NCBI RefSeq assembly: GCF_038502225.1
Contig: NC_091325.1
Span: forward strand, 34,986,503-35,050,502
DNA length: 64,000 bases
Direction: 5' to 3'
Source: Cherax quadricarinatus
Lineage: Eukaryota; Arthropoda; Malacostraca; Decapoda; Parastacidae
Shown here piece after piece: positions 13,493 through 25,599 of the stretch. The translations under genes and the position numbers were made by a program. A model generated the notes under the pieces. It was not told the origin of the DNA. It worked only from the letters and a program-made list of their open reading frames with translations, and ran no database searches. Numbering within the stretch: position 1 is the first letter of the stretch; each line of letters opens with the position of its first letter.

Positions 13493-16400
13493 CTGTCCCA
13501 CTCCCCCTCCCTCCATCAGTGGTATAATGTGCAGTACCCACTCCCCTCCCTCTCTCAGTGGTATAATGTGCAGTACCCACTCCCCTCCCTCTCTCAGTGG
13601 TATAATGTGCAGTACCCACTCCCCTCCCTCCATCAGTGGTATAATGTGCAGTACCCACTCCCCTCCCTCTCTCAGTGGTATAATGTGCAGTACCCACTCC
13701 CCTCCCTCTCTCAGTGTTATAATGTGCAGTACCCACTCCCGTCCCTCCCTCACTGGTATAAAGTGTAGTACCCACTCCCCCTCCCTCCCTAAGTAGTATA
13801 ATGGACAGTACCCCCTCCCTCCCTCAGTAGTATAATGTGCAGTACCCACTCCCCCTCCCTCCCTCAGTAGTATAATGTGCAGTACCCACTCCCCCTCCCT
13901 CCCTCAGTGGTATAATGTGCAGTACCCACTCCCCTCCCTCCCTCAGGGGTATAATGTGCAGTATCCACTCCCCTCCCTCCCTCAGTGGTATAATGTGCAA
14001 TCCCAACCCCCCGCCCCTCCCTCAGTGGTATAATATGTAGTACCCACTCCCCCTCCCTCCCTAAGTAGTATAATGGGCAGTACCCCCCTTCCCTCTATCA
14101 GTGGTATAATGAGCAGCACCCACTCCCCTCCCTCCCACAGTAGTATAATGTGCAGTACCCACTCCCCTCCCTCCCACAGTAGTATAATGTGCAGTACACA
14201 CTCCCCTCCCTCTCTCAGTGTTATAATGTGCAGTACCCACTCCCTCTCCCTCCATCAGTGGTATAATGTGCAGTACCCACTCCCCTCCCTCTCTCAGTGG
14301 TATAATGTGCAGTACCCACTCCCTCTCACTCCATCAGTGGTATAATGTGCAGTACCCACTCCCCTCCCTCCCTCAGTAGTATAATGTGCAGTACCCACTC
14401 CCCTCCCTCCCTCAGTAGCATAATGTGCAGTACTCACTCCCCCTCCCTCTCTCAGTGGTATAATGTGCAGTACCCACTCCCCTCCCTCTCTCAGTGGTAT
14501 AATGTGCAGTACCCACTCCCCTCCCTCTCTCAGTGGTATAATGTGCAGTACCCACTCCCCTTCCCTCTCTCATTGGTACAATGTGCAGTACCCACTCCCC
14601 TCCCTCTCTCAGTGGTATAATGTGCAGTACCCACTCCCCTCCCTCTCTCAGTGGTGTAATGTGCAGTACCCACTCCCACTCCCTCCATCAGTGGTATAAT
14701 GTGCAGTACCCACTCCCCTCCCTCTCTCAGTGGTGTAATGTGCGGTACCCACTTCCCCTACCTCCCTCAGTAGTATAATGTGCAGTACCCACTCTCCTCC
14801 CTCCCTCCCTCAGTAGTATAATGTGCAGTACCCACTCCCCCTCCCTCCCTCAGTAGTATAATGTGCAGTACCCACTCCCCCTCCCTCCCTCAGTGGCATA
14901 TTGTGCAGGACCCACTCCCCTCCCTCCCTCCCTCAGTAGTATAATGGACAGTACCCCCCTCCCTCCCTCAGTAGTATAATGTGCAGTACCCACTCCCCCT
15001 CCCTCCCGCAGGGGTATAATGTGTAGTACCCACTCCCCTCCCTCCCTCAGTGGTATAATGTGCAGTACCCACTCCCCTCCCTCCCTCAGTAGTATAATGT
15101 GCAGTACCCACACCCCTCCCTCCCTCAGTGTTATAATGTGCAGTACCCACTCCCCTCCCTCCCTCAGTGTTATAATGTGCAGTACCCACACCCCCTGCCT
15201 CCCTCAGTGGTATAATGTGCAGTACCCACTCCCCTCCCTCCCTCAGTGGTATAATGTGCAGTACCCACTCCCCTCCCTCTTTCAGTAGTATAATGTGCAG
15301 TACCCACACCCCCTGCCTCCCTCAGTGGTATAATGTGCAGTACCCACTCCCCTCCCTCCCTCAGTGGTATAATGTTCAGTACCCACTCCCCTCCCTCCCT
15401 CAGTGTTATAATGTGCAGTACCCACTCCCCTCCCTCTTTCAGTAGTATAATGTGCAGTACCCACACCCCCTGCCTCCCTCAGTGGTATAATGTGCAGTAC
15501 CCACTCCCCTCCCTCCCTCAGTGGTATAATGTTCAGTACCCACTCCCCTCCCTCCCTCAGTGGTATAATGTGCAGTATCCACTCCCCTCCCTCCCTCAGT
15601 GGTATAATGTGTAGTACCCACTCCCCCTCCCTCCCTCAGGGGTATAATGTGCAGTACCCACTCCCCTCCCTCCCTCAGTGGTATAATGTGCAGTACCCCC
15701 TCCCCCTCCCTCCCTCAGTAGTATAATGTGCAGTACCCACTCCCCTCCCTTCCTCAGTAGTATAATATTCAGTACCCACTCCCCTCCCTCCCTCAGTAGT
15801 ATAATGTGCAGTACCCACTCCCCTCCCTCCCTCAGTAGTATAATGTGCAGTACCCACTCCCCTCCCTCCCTCAGTGGTATAATGTGCAGTACCCACTCCC
15901 CTCCCTCCCTCAGTAGTATAATGTGCAGTACCCACTCCCCTCCCTCCCTCAGTAGTATAATGTGCAGTACCCACTCCCCTCCCTCCCTCAGTAGTATAAT
16001 ATGCAGTACCCACTCCCCTCCCTTTCTCAGTAGTATAATGTGCAGTACCCACTACCCTCCCTCCCTCAGTAGTATAATGTGCAGTACCCACTCCCCCTCC
16101 CTCCCTCAGTAGTATAATGTGCAGTACCCACTCCCCCTGCCTCCCTCAGTGGTATAATGTGCAGTACCCACTCCCCTCCCTCCCTCAGTGGTATAATGTG
16201 TAGTACCCACTCCACTCCCTCCCTCAGTAGTTTAATGGGCAGTACCCCCCTCCCTCTATCCGTGGTATAATGTGCAGTACCCACTCCCCTCCCTCCCTCA
16301 GTAGTATAATGTGCAGTACCCACTCCCCCTGCCTCCCTCAGTAGTATAATGTGCAGTACCCACTCCCCTCCCTCCCTCAGTGGTATAATGTGTAGTACCC

Positions 16401-17029
16401 ACTCCCCTCCCTCCCTCAGTAGTTTAATGGGCAGTACCCCCCTCCCTCTATCCGTGGTATAAGGTGCAGTACCCACTCCCCTCCCTCCCTCAGTAGTATA
16501 ATGTGCAGTACCCACTCCCCCTCCCACCCTCAGTAGTATAATGTGCAGTACCCACTCCCCTCCCACCCACAGTGGTATAATGTACAGTACCCACTCCCCT
16601 CCCTCCCTCCCTCAGTGGTATAATGTGCAATACCCACTCCCCTCCCTCCCTCCCTCAGTAGTATAATGTGCCGTACCCACTCCCCTCCCTCCCTCAGTAG
16701 TATAATGTGCAGTACCCACTCCACTCCCTCCCTCAGTGGTATAATGTACAGTACCCACTCCCCCTCCCTCCCTCCCTCAGTGGTATAATGTGCAGTACCC
16801 ACTCCCCTCCCTCAGTAGTATAATGTGCGGTACCCACTCCCCTCCCTCCCTCAGTGGTATAATATGCAGTACCCACTCCCCTCCCTCCCTCAGTGGTATA
16901 ATATGCAGTACCCACTCCCCTCCCTCCCTCAGTGGTATAATATGCAGTACCCACTCCCCTCCCTCCCTCAGTGGTATAATGTGCAGTAACCACTCCCCTC
17001 CCTCCCTCAGTGGTATAATGTGCAGTAAC
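13493..17029. repeat. 39/40-bp C-rich minisatellite, about 90 units
   Basis: Tandem units share the core GGTATAATGTGCAGTACCCA followed by CTCCCC and repeated CCCTCC. The 39-bp form keeps reading frames open; 40-bp and shorter or longer forms break them, giving many short arginine/glycine- or serine/proline-rich ORFs on both strands. On the minus strand the C-rich half reads as three to four adjacent G runs, so each 40-bp unit fits a G-quadruplex pattern. The TATAATG inside each unit is a coincidence of the repeat and not evidence of a promoter. No coding role is supported. Confidence 0.95.
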
Positions 17030-17510
17030 TTCCGCCTTGATATCAATGGTCAACAACCAAAATTCTTCCGAGACCAGAGTAATAATTTCCAACTAATTTT
17101 AGGTGACTGATAATGAATATTATGGTTAAAATTGTTTGTTAGTTCTACTTTTCAATATAGACCTACGTGTTACAACAGGTTCCAACCGGCTTGCGGCAGT
17201 GTGTTTCTTACCACACTCACAGTCTGATTGACCTTCATTATTGTTCCAGCAGTCATAGAAGGTGGCTGTGCTGTGCAAGTTTATATTTTGAGGTGAATGG
17301 TTGGTGATTTTCTTAACCAAACACTTTTTAAACTTATTATAAATATTCCCTGAGCAAGCTATTGATATGTATGTCAGGCATATCTTATTAATTTTATTTT
17401 CCTACTGAATGATATAAATACTTCTGCTTAGCTGTCATGTTTTGTATTATAATGATAAATTAATGAATAAATTTTCTGTTTATCTTCTAATTGTTTGTTG
17501 TTTCTTTCAG
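17030..17510. other. Unique spacer, no confident gene
   Basis: The minisatellite ends at about 17029 and unique sequence follows. A minus-strand Cys-containing segment near 17180-17280 is followed by a GTAAGA-like donor, but it matches no domain I know. It is not called as an exon. Confidence 0.4.
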
Positions 17511-17732
17511 ATGCCTCGTACTTGTGTGAATAGTGCAGACAACTTGTGTTACATTTGTGGTGAGGTGACCTTTGCATCACAGATGCGCCGTATAACTGAT
17601 ATGGTTAGAAAGGTATATCACCAATATTTTGGTTGCAAGATTGGTGACCATTATAAGAAGTTTGCTCAACACAGATGCTGCAACAAGTGCGATACTTACC
17701 TTAGCCAATGGTTGAACAGGAAGAGGAAATAA
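17511..17732 (+). pseudogene. N-terminal piece of a repeated Cys-rich arthropod ORF
   Basis: After a good acceptor (TTTCTTTCAG, 17501-17510) an ORF of 73 codons starts MPRTCVNSADNLCYICGE and ends at a TAA (17730-17732). It carries C-x2-C (CYIC), a later Cys (FGCK) and HRCCNKC, a likely zinc-binding arrangement. The opening resembles a large family of uncharacterised, high-copy arthropod proteins whose sequence continues with a WREPTD block and an acidic region. Here that continuation is missing and a related piece lies inverted about 270 bp away. I read this as a broken repeat-derived copy. Family function is unknown. A possible further plus-strand fragment (17860-17985, containing GAEWVTLTSFLYLKGFYKQ) is open but unassigned. 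Confidence 0.5.
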
Positions 17733-17998
17733 CTGAAATTCCTTTACTGTTAAAGTCCATCGACTCTCTAGCAGGAGTCCAGGATTGCGTTTCTGAAGCA
17801 GTATTAACCACAATAGATTACAAATCTATTAACTTTAATAAGTGAGTATGATAGAAAATGATAATGCAGTTAAGGTTCCAGATTTACGATCTGTAGGTAA
17901 TATTGAACTTGTGGAACACCTGCCAGGCGCTGAATGGGTAACCCTTACTAGTTTTTTGTATCTTAAAGGATTTTACAAACAGTAATAAAGAGAGCCGC

Positions 17999-18321
17999 CA
18001 CACTATCCAAGCACTGTCCTCCTTCTCTTCTTCCTCTTCACCACTTTCTTCTTCTGACTCGAAGGATACCGAAGTTGGTGCATCACGAACAGGTAGACTT
18101 TCTCCTTGTGGAACTGAGCGAATAACTGATGGAACGTTTGGATATTCAATGGACTCCTTTTCTTTCTTTGGCAAGCCCTCTTGTACTGGAGGTACCATGC
18201 AGTGATAACAATTGTTGGCACGGTCTGTTGGCTCCCGCCATGTCATTGGCACAGCAAAAGGAATTCCTTTCCTCTGCCTGTTCTATCACTGGCGAAGGTT
18301 AATACCACATTTGTTGCAGCA
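17999..18321 (-). pseudogene. Inverted C-terminal piece of the same Cys-rich ORF, with stops
   Basis: Read on the minus strand from 18321, the frame gives CCNKCGINLRQ, then adjacent in-frame TGA and TAG codons, then RQRKGIPFAVPMTWREPTD, NNCYHCMVPP, EYPNVPSVIRSVPQGESLP and an acidic Glu-rich tail. Its start overlaps the end of the plus-strand piece at 17511-17732 (CCNKC...LSQWLNRKRK). The two pieces together therefore cover one protein but face opposite directions. Stop codons show this copy is dead. Either two copies inserted in opposite orientation or an internal inversion would explain the layout. Confidence 0.6.
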
Positions 18322-19727
18322 TATGTGTAGGTAGTTCAAGTTATCAAAATTCGTATTGTTATGTAATGTCCTTTCAGTACTTACTTCTCTGGACAACTAA
18401 CTTTTATAATAACTATTCAAGCTTCTCATTCACCTGAATTTACAGTTGTTCAAAACTAATTAACATTTAATTAACTGAGAATTGATTTTCATAGGACTCA
18501 TTCTCCATTATTATTGATTATATGTGTATTATTTTATATCATATATAAAAAGGATATAGTGCTAAGATCTTATAAAATTTCCTTGTTATTACCAGCATGC
18601 AACTTGAATTACATTTAATGGCCTTATTTTTCTCAAATTTTTGAATACCAGGGCAACTATAAGTTCAAAATATTTTGGAGGCTTACGTATACAGTTTTTA
18701 CATTTCTGTTGAACTGAATGTATTGGTTCATTAGGCGATGATCAATTTCTCAAGTCACTTGTAAATCCGTCTCATTTTAACCCATGAGATCTTTAATGGC
18801 ATATATTTATCCATTTACTATACTTTTTTATTTAAAAAAAATGATATTGGCAACGCCTCCAGGCATCTTGGGACTGATCTCCTTCATCATAATCACTACT
18901 CATGTCATTCCAGTCATCATTAACTTGGTGGACCTTTAACTCATATAATCTGTTTCTCTAAAATCAGGTACTTTAACTTCGTTAATTTTATTACTGTATT
19001 TCCATGTGGTATTAAAACTAGTTTTTTTTGTAATGACCTTCTGCATGCTGTTCCTTGATCTTAAGATTATTACCGACGATTTGGTTTCTAGAATTAAGCA
19101 GAAAATTTCTTCTAGTTGAGTCTCTTGATAATTGTTTTAAGAAACATTCCTGGTCTTCTTCTAATAAACTGCTGAAATTAAAATCTCCGATTGAACTTGA
19201 ATTTTTTAACTAGATTACTTGACAGTTTCGTCCAGCAGAAGTTTACTTCAGTTACTAACTACATCTGAGGCTCTGTACATCCCACCAAAGTTTAGTATTT
19301 CATGTCTTTTGAGAAACTGTTAAGATAATTCAACCTCAAACTCTTTTCTGATGCATCGATTTACAATTTACCTGAAAAACATCGCAATTCCAACCTTTTC
19401 CTATTAGTAAGAAACAACTTATAAGCGCTGTATATTGCATTCAACTGCCATATTTATATTATTAAGAGTGAATTATACCTCAGTTATTGAAATAATATTA
19501 ATATTTCCTGTACGTGCAATTAGCATAAGTTCGTCTTTTTAATTTCTTGAACTTTCGCTATTTTGTTTGTAGATGTTAAGGTATTTTTTTGTTTCGTGTT
19601 TCTTCTCTGTATCTGTAGATTATTTCCTCTTTGTTCATCATGAAATTCTAATCTATTACTTTACGGATTTTTTACTTTTTTGATATTTAAGATTTTTTAT
19701 TGTACACCCAATGTCTGCCTTGTAGAC
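18322..19727. other. AT-rich region, nothing recognised
   Basis: About 1.4 kb of low-GC sequence. Both strands were scanned for splice-flanked coding segments, and for RT, transposase or protease motifs, without a convincing hit. Confidence 0.5.
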
Positions 19728-19985
19728 TAGTATGATTCTTTGAGAATCATACCTGTAGACTGGTATGATTCTTTGAGAATCATACCTGTAGACTGGTATG
19801 ATTCTTTGAGAATCATACCTGTAGACTAGTATGATTCTTTGAGAATCATACCTGTAGACTGGTATGATTCTTTGAGAATCATACCTGTAGACTGGTATGA
19901 TTCTTTGAGAATCATACCTGTAGACTGGTATGATTCTTTGAGAATCATACCTGTAGACTGGTATGATTCTTTGAGAAGAATCATT
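19728..19985. repeat. 33-bp palindromic minisatellite, 8 units
   Basis: Eight tandem 33-bp units, each containing a perfect 11-bp inverted repeat, GGTATGATTCT and AGAATCATACC, separated by TTG. The third base pair before the stem varies (CTGG or CTAG). The last unit is disrupted near 19978. The unit length is a multiple of 3, so it yields a minus-strand repeat ORF (SQRIIPVYRYD-like) that I do not regard as a gene. Confidence 0.92.
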
Positions 19986-20239
19986 CCAGTACACGAACAA
20001 TCGAATATTATTTGATCCTTCTCAAAGGGATAGCTTCTGGATAGCGAGTTGAACAATGTCATGATAAATATGTACTGGTTGCCAAGTTTTGTCCTAGGAA
20101 CTGGGTGACCACTTCTTATGAGTAACTGCTTAAGTAGCTCTCTTTTTCTTAACTTTTTCCTAAACTATCATAGCAATTAATCCTTCTCTAATATTGCATC
20201 CCCTACATTTACCGGTTTCACCCATTCCTCTATGTTCCA

Positions 20240-20622
20240 TACACGTTGTGTTTGCCGTAGAAAATACCAGCAATTTACACCAGTTGACCAAATCATCTAT
20301 TCACTATCCATCCTTCTTCTTTGCAAAATGCTTTAAATGATCAGGATCTCTCCCACTGACGTTACTAAATCAATAGTTCTTCTGTAATTGGCGAGATCTC
20401 TAATCTTCCAACATCATTTCCTTCAACAATGAAGTAAATAATGGGGTCGCTCCAATTACCTGACCTGATGTTATCTAACCTGCTAACTATATAATTTATT
20501 CCAACTCTGGGAAAATAATCTCTAATTCTCATTCCTGTATGTTTGGTAATGGTATACATACAATATCGACAAGATGAGGAATAAGGTACGACTTGTAAGC
20601 ATTGTGTCATACTAGTATGACA
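20240..20622 (-). pseudogene. Decayed CR1-type ORF1 (esterase domain) fragment
   Basis: On the minus strand the frame IRDYFPRVGINYIVSRLDNI, then WSDPIIYFIVEGNDVG, parallels the SGNH-esterase segment of CR1 ORF1. The better copy at 34483-34827 has AGGNDVGRRRSEDLISRY at the corresponding place. EGND here replaces the GGND block III. Downstream similarity (a NCWYF-like segment, 20290-20330) is broken by stops. It is a short, old CR1 remnant in DNA downstream of the last protease exon seen. Confidence 0.5.
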
Positions 20623-20690
20623 CAGTAACACTGTGTCATACTAGTATGACACAGTAACACTGTGTCATACTAGTATGACACAGTAACACT
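20602..20690. repeat. 29-bp minisatellite built from a 24-bp perfect palindrome, 3 units
   Basis: Three copies of the perfect palindrome CTGTGTCATACT/AGTATGACACAG occur at 20602 (first base changed), 20631-20654 and 20660-20683, joined by TAACA. Each copy can fold completely on itself with no loop. It overlaps the start of the decayed CR1 ORF1 frame but is unrelated to it. Confidence 0.93.
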
Positions 20691-21305
20691 GTCGAATCTT
20701 CATACAGATGATAACTTCTAAAACTCTACTGTTATAAAATTTATTGGTTTTGATCTATTTCCAGTAGTTAGCCCGCTCACATGTGATGTTCATGTATCTA
20801 TTTTGAGATTATAGCCTGACCTAAACACATCTACGCTCTTCAGAGAATACACACTAACTAAATTCTCAAAGTAACACTCAGCTGCAGGACAGGTAACACG
20901 ACCTACCCTGACCACTGACCTCAGGTAACTGAGGTCTTCCAGTAATCGGGAAAGCCTGAAAACCAGCAAAGTATTGTTCCAAGGAAGCTGAATTTGAGAA
21001 TTTGCAAGTAATGAATTACATTGCTACCCTGAAACTAATACCCTGAGTTGCCGCACTGAAATTAACACCTTTGGTTTCCACATTGCGGCTATTGCTTCGG
21101 ATTCATAAATTGCAGCTAACACCTTGGGCTGCTACACTGAAACCAACACTTTAGGTTGATACACTGAGGCTAATACCACGGGTGGCTTTATAGAAAAGTT
21201 TTAATAAATATTTGAGTGTGAATACTTGGATATGAGAAAATCCTAGAAATTATGGGCAGTGATCCTTCAGTCTTATATTACACTAACTCAATAACTGGCA
21301 GGGTC
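20691..21305. other. No gene seen
   Basis: Unique sequence with loosely repeated phrases of the type ACACTGAAACTAACACCTTGGGTTG around 21020-21180, which may be a very degenerate tandem repeat. No supported gene. Confidence 0.4.
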
Positions 21306-21395
21306 TGTCAGGTCTGACACTGTCAGGTCAAACACTGTCAGGTCGAACACTGTCAGGTCCAACATTATCAGGTCTGACACTGTCAGGTCTGACTA
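21306..21395. repeat. 15-bp tandem repeat, 6 units
   Basis: Six consecutive 15-bp units TGTCAGGTCTGACAC with changes mainly at bases 10-11 (TG, AA, GA, CA). The core GTCAGGTCTGAC is itself nearly palindromic. Confidence 0.85.
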
Positions 21396-21584
21396 ATAGG
21401 TTCCAGCAACGGTATATAATACTTACTTGTAGGTAACACCTAGAATGAGGAAATACTCATTACACATACTTATTGCTTATATACCAGCCACATTCACAAA
21501 GACACTCGGTATCTAGATGGGTTAGAGTACCTAGGGAGAGAAAGACGTGGTATACTAAAACAAGAAGTGAAACAAACTTATCAC

Positions 21585-21847
21585 CATCATTTGATGTTCT
21601 ATCAGTAGCATCATTAACACCCGAGGCGCCACTGCCATCAGCAACACCCGAGGCGCTATTGTCATCAGCAACACCCGAGGCGCCACTGTCATCAGCAACA
21701 CCCGAGGCGCCACTGTCATCAGCAACACCCGAGGCGCCACTGTCATCAGCAACACCCGAGGCGCTATTGTCATCAGCAACACCCGAGGCGCCACTGTCAT
21801 CAGCAACACCTGAGGCGCCACTGCCATCATGCAGGCAGCTTGGCTGA
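21585..21847 (-). CDS. ADAMTS-like exon H (after the protease domain; 3' end uncertain)
   Basis: A good acceptor (TTATATTTCAG) ends at 21848. The exon supplies the T that completes the codon left open by exon G and continues QPSCLHDG. This fits the segment of ADAMTS proteins after the protease domain, where a C-L-x-D motif is common. The frame then enters eight 27-bp repeats reading DDSGASGVA and variants, then VNDATDRTSNDG. Two donors are possible: GATG|GTGATAAG gives an end at 21585, and CAG|GTGTTG gives an end at 21810, which would leave the repeats in the intron. If the repeats are coding, the protein has an acidic Ser/Gly/Ala linker of about 70 residues before the disintegrin-like domain. 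The frame runs to a TAA at 21460, so some donor must be used before that. Confidence 0.55.
21613..21828. repeat. 27-bp minisatellite, 8 units, GC-rich
   Basis: Eight units of 27 bp with the core ACCCGAGGCGCCACTGTCAT. Variation is confined mostly to GCCACTG versus GCTATTG. The array is far richer in GC than its surroundings and is an exact multiple of three. It sits in the open frame of protease exon H. Each unit carries the palindrome GGCGCC. Confidence 0.93.
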
Positions 21848-21993
21848 CTGAAATATAACTTCATATATTGTAATTAATAAAATCAATTAGGAATTATTGT
21901 AACACATTTAGCTAAGAAAACATCATATATTTCTGGAAACCAATTTACGTTTTAATTAAATCCGATTTACTTACATTAGATTATAAATTGGGA

Positions 21994-21995
<2 letters not shown>

Positions 21996-22055
<60 letters not shown>
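21996..22055. repeat. (TA)n microsatellite
   Basis: About 60 bp of uninterrupted TA, with an irregular TA-rich extension to about 22090, in intron G-H of the protease gene. Confidence 0.95.
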
Positions 22056-22062
<7 letters not shown>

Positions 22063-22261
22063 AAAAAATATATAGATATATATATATATATTATTGATAC
22101 TAAACTGTCTAGACTTAGCGTCATATATCTGAACCAACATTAATTATTCCCCCTCTGTTTACTTCACTAGATTATTTCAAGAATTTATGAAAAAATAATC
22201 TTCCTCTTGAAAGTAATTATATTAGGCCACATCATGCAACCGAGAATATAAATAACAAAAC

Positions 22262-22378
22262 AGGCACAATACCGTGACTGGAACGATGCACAAATAACCC
22301 GCACATAGAAGAGAGAAGCTTACCACGACGTTTCGGTCCGTCGTAAGCTCCTCTCTTCTATGTGCGGGTTATTTGTGA
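22262..22378. repeat. Foldback copy of a dispersed decapod-type repeat
   Basis: A minus-oriented copy of a dispersed repeat (GGCACAATACCGTGACTGGA ... CACGACGTTTCGGTCCG) is followed at once by a plus-oriented part copy (CGTAAGCTCCTCTCTTCTAT ... TTATTTGTG). The arms CACAAATAACCCGCACATAG and its complement, extended through GAAGAGAGAAGCTTAC, pair over about 36 bp. A fuller plus-oriented copy lies at 53287-53500 and decayed ones flank 54904-55075. Class unknown. Confidence 0.8.
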
Positions 22379-22749
22379 ATCGAGAATATAAACAGAATAT
22401 AAATAGAATTCAGTATTACACAAAACAAAGCAATACAAATATCTTATACATATATGTCTTCATAAATGAGTAACACATCATCCAGTGTTCCTAGATATAA
22501 AGTCAAAATATTTACTTGGCTATAATGGAAATAATAAACAAAACACAGCTCCTTCCATCTGGTCTTGATAAATAATTCATAACAACTACTGATTCATCCA
22601 TTCGTGAAGATTAAAGTTAAATTTTGTAGTTTCTGTTTTTATAATCAGATAAATATTTAAATGAAATAACTTTGTTTATTGAATAATAAAGGGAGGTGCA
22701 TTAATGAAACAATTGGTTGCATACTAAGAATTAAATGAAAATCAGTTAC

Positions 22750-22884
22750 CTGAGGAAGGAGTGAAGAACACTGACGGAACAGGGAGACCATGTTGTCTTG
22801 CCGGGTCCCACAGATGGTGACATAATGTACTTGGAACCACTGCACTGTTGTGCATTTCCTTGTCCGTCATGAACCATACCAAAA
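22750..22884 (-). CDS. ADAMTS-like exon G (second half of zinc site, Met-turn)
   Basis: The acceptor ends TACTATAG at 22885 and the donor is AG|GTAACT at 22749. The exon is 135 bp: one base completing the Asn of the zinc motif, 44 codons and two bases over. It reads FGMVHDGQGNAQQC, then SKYIMSPSVGPGKTTWSPCS and VSVLHSFL. With exon F this completes HEMGHN-FGMVHD, matching HExxHxxGxxHD, with the third zinc His and the following Asp in this exon. YIMSP carries the Met-turn methionine of metzincins. The WSPCS...L..FL end is typical of the last part of the ADAMTS/ADAM catalytic domain. No frameshift or stop is present, so the gene looks functional here. Confidence 0.95.
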
Positions 22885-23013
22885 CTATAGTACACAAATA
22901 AGTGGAGAGAGATAACAAGTCATGTGAAGGATTCTCAGTCCTCGGATCAGGATTAATTGTTTCAAATATCCTGTGTGGCTCTAAGATTACACTGACAAAT
23001 GTAATAATAATAC

Positions 23014-23250
<237 letters not shown>

Positions 23251-23454
23251 CAACTTTATAAATACTAAAGACATTATAACAGGTTTTCTCACTTTGTATA
23301 CTCTAAGGATATCCTATTATCAGAGTAAAAACTATTATACAGTATTACATCCAGGGATAATACTAAAACATTATACTAAAATTATTATGATATATATAAA
23401 TAAATGAGATTAGGTCAGAAGTATCTGAGTGAGTTAAAGTGTAGCAGTAATGTT

Positions 23455-24212
23455 GAAGGATCAGTTACGGAAGAAGTGAGAATATGAATGCTTAAATTCA
23501 AGGATTATGTGGATTGAAATAAGGGTCGGATGCAAAAAGTGGATTATAATAAGTGTTTATGCACCTTGAGAAGAGAGGAGTGTAGATGAGAGAGAGAGAT
23601 GATCCGGGAGATGTTATGCGAGTATTTAGGAACCTATGAACCAAATGAGAAAGAGATGTTGGAGGGGCAACGTGAATAAAGTAGGAGAAACGGTTAAAGA
23701 GGGTGTAGTAGGTAGGTTTGGGGTGCCAGGTGTGACTGATAATGGGGAGCTTTTGATTAAACTTTGAATAAAAAGGGGTTAAGTAATAGGTAATACATAC
23801 AATAACAAAAAAAAAAAAAGGGTAAGTATGGGGCATAATGACAGTAGTTTGTTGGACTGTGTATTGGTAGATAAAAGACTTTTGGATAGACTTCAGGATG
23901 TGCATGTTTACAGAGGCGCCACAGATATATCAGATTATTTTTTAGTTGTAGCTACAGTGAGAGTAAAATACAGAGGGGATACAAGGAGAATGATCATCAG
24001 CAAGTAAGAGAGAGGTGAAGGTTTATAAACCGCAGGAGGAGGCAGTTAATGTATGATATAAACAACTATTGAAAGGAAGATGGTCTAGTGAGAATATAGA
24101 CAATAAAGTTGAAGAGATACAAGATAGATTTAAGAATGTAGTGTTAGAGTGTTCAGCGGAAGTGTGTGTTTACAGGAAAGTGGGTGTGGGAGGGAGGAAG
24201 AGCGATTGGTGG
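23455..24212 (+). pseudogene. Decayed RTE endonuclease-domain fragment
   Basis: Translated piecewise, this stretch parallels the endonuclease part of the RTE element at 38035-41062. Recognisable pieces are WIKIRVGCKKWIIISVYAP (with changes), FGVPGV(T/N)DNG, HNDSSLLDCVLVDKRLLDRL, HVYRGATDISDYFLVVATVR and KSDWWND. At least five stops or frameshifts, plus an A-run expansion at 23809-23819, make it non-functional. The homology ends abruptly at about 24212, where Penelope-like sequence begins. Confidence 0.75.
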
Positions 24213-25303
<1,091 letters not shown>

Positions 25304-25310
25304 ATACAGA

Positions 25311-25592
25311 GACATGCGATCTTAACGATGCAAGACAAGAAATCCAGATCTTTTACACGTCTCCGTGCATCGGCAGGAGCTATGCCGTGTTGCAAGAGTG
25401 ACAAGAGGTGGAATGAGAGGAAGTTATTCAGAGTTAGGTAGCGTGGTGACGCCAACCAGTTTCTCTCCGAAATGATCAGGACACAGACACCGTTCTTCAC
25501 CCAGGCACCTCGCCCCCTCAAGTACAGGTGTGGAGAATCCTTGTCAAACAACACCAAATCGTCTAATTTCCCCAAATCTCCGTGGCATAATG
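25311..25592 (-). pseudogene. Unassigned open frame, possibly an exon or element fragment
   Basis: Minus strand, open from about 25592 ([15 protein letters not shown]...) through [40 protein letters not shown] and [20 protein letters not shown] to KIACLC, where it runs into the (TA)n array. It has ordinary amino-acid composition, a CSLCH motif and no internal stop for ~90 codons, so it looks like real coding sequence rather than a chance ORF. I do not recognise the family and do not assign a function. It is cut by the (TA)n array at its C-terminal end and has no Met start. It could be a retroelement ORF piece or a captured exon. Confidence 0.4.
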
Positions 25593-25599
25593 AGCAATC

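Noticed and set aside
13445..17110. Many Gly/Arg-rich minus-strand and Ser/Pro-rich plus-strand ORFs, and repeated TATAATG as a promoter
   Set aside because: All follow from the 39/40-bp repeat. In an animal genome TATAATG in a tandem unit is not promoter evidence.
17126..17320. Possible extra protease exon (FYDCWNNNEGQSDCECG before GTAAGA)
   Set aside because: No ADAMTS domain matches, the acceptor is poor, and the phase with exon H cannot be tested.
20365..20631. Cadherin-like repeat (YFIVEGNDVGRLEISPIT)
   Set aside because: The phrase resembles a cadherin strand, but the longer match RLDNI...GNDVG aligns with the CR1 ORF1 esterase at 34483-34827, and no cadherin calcium motif is present.
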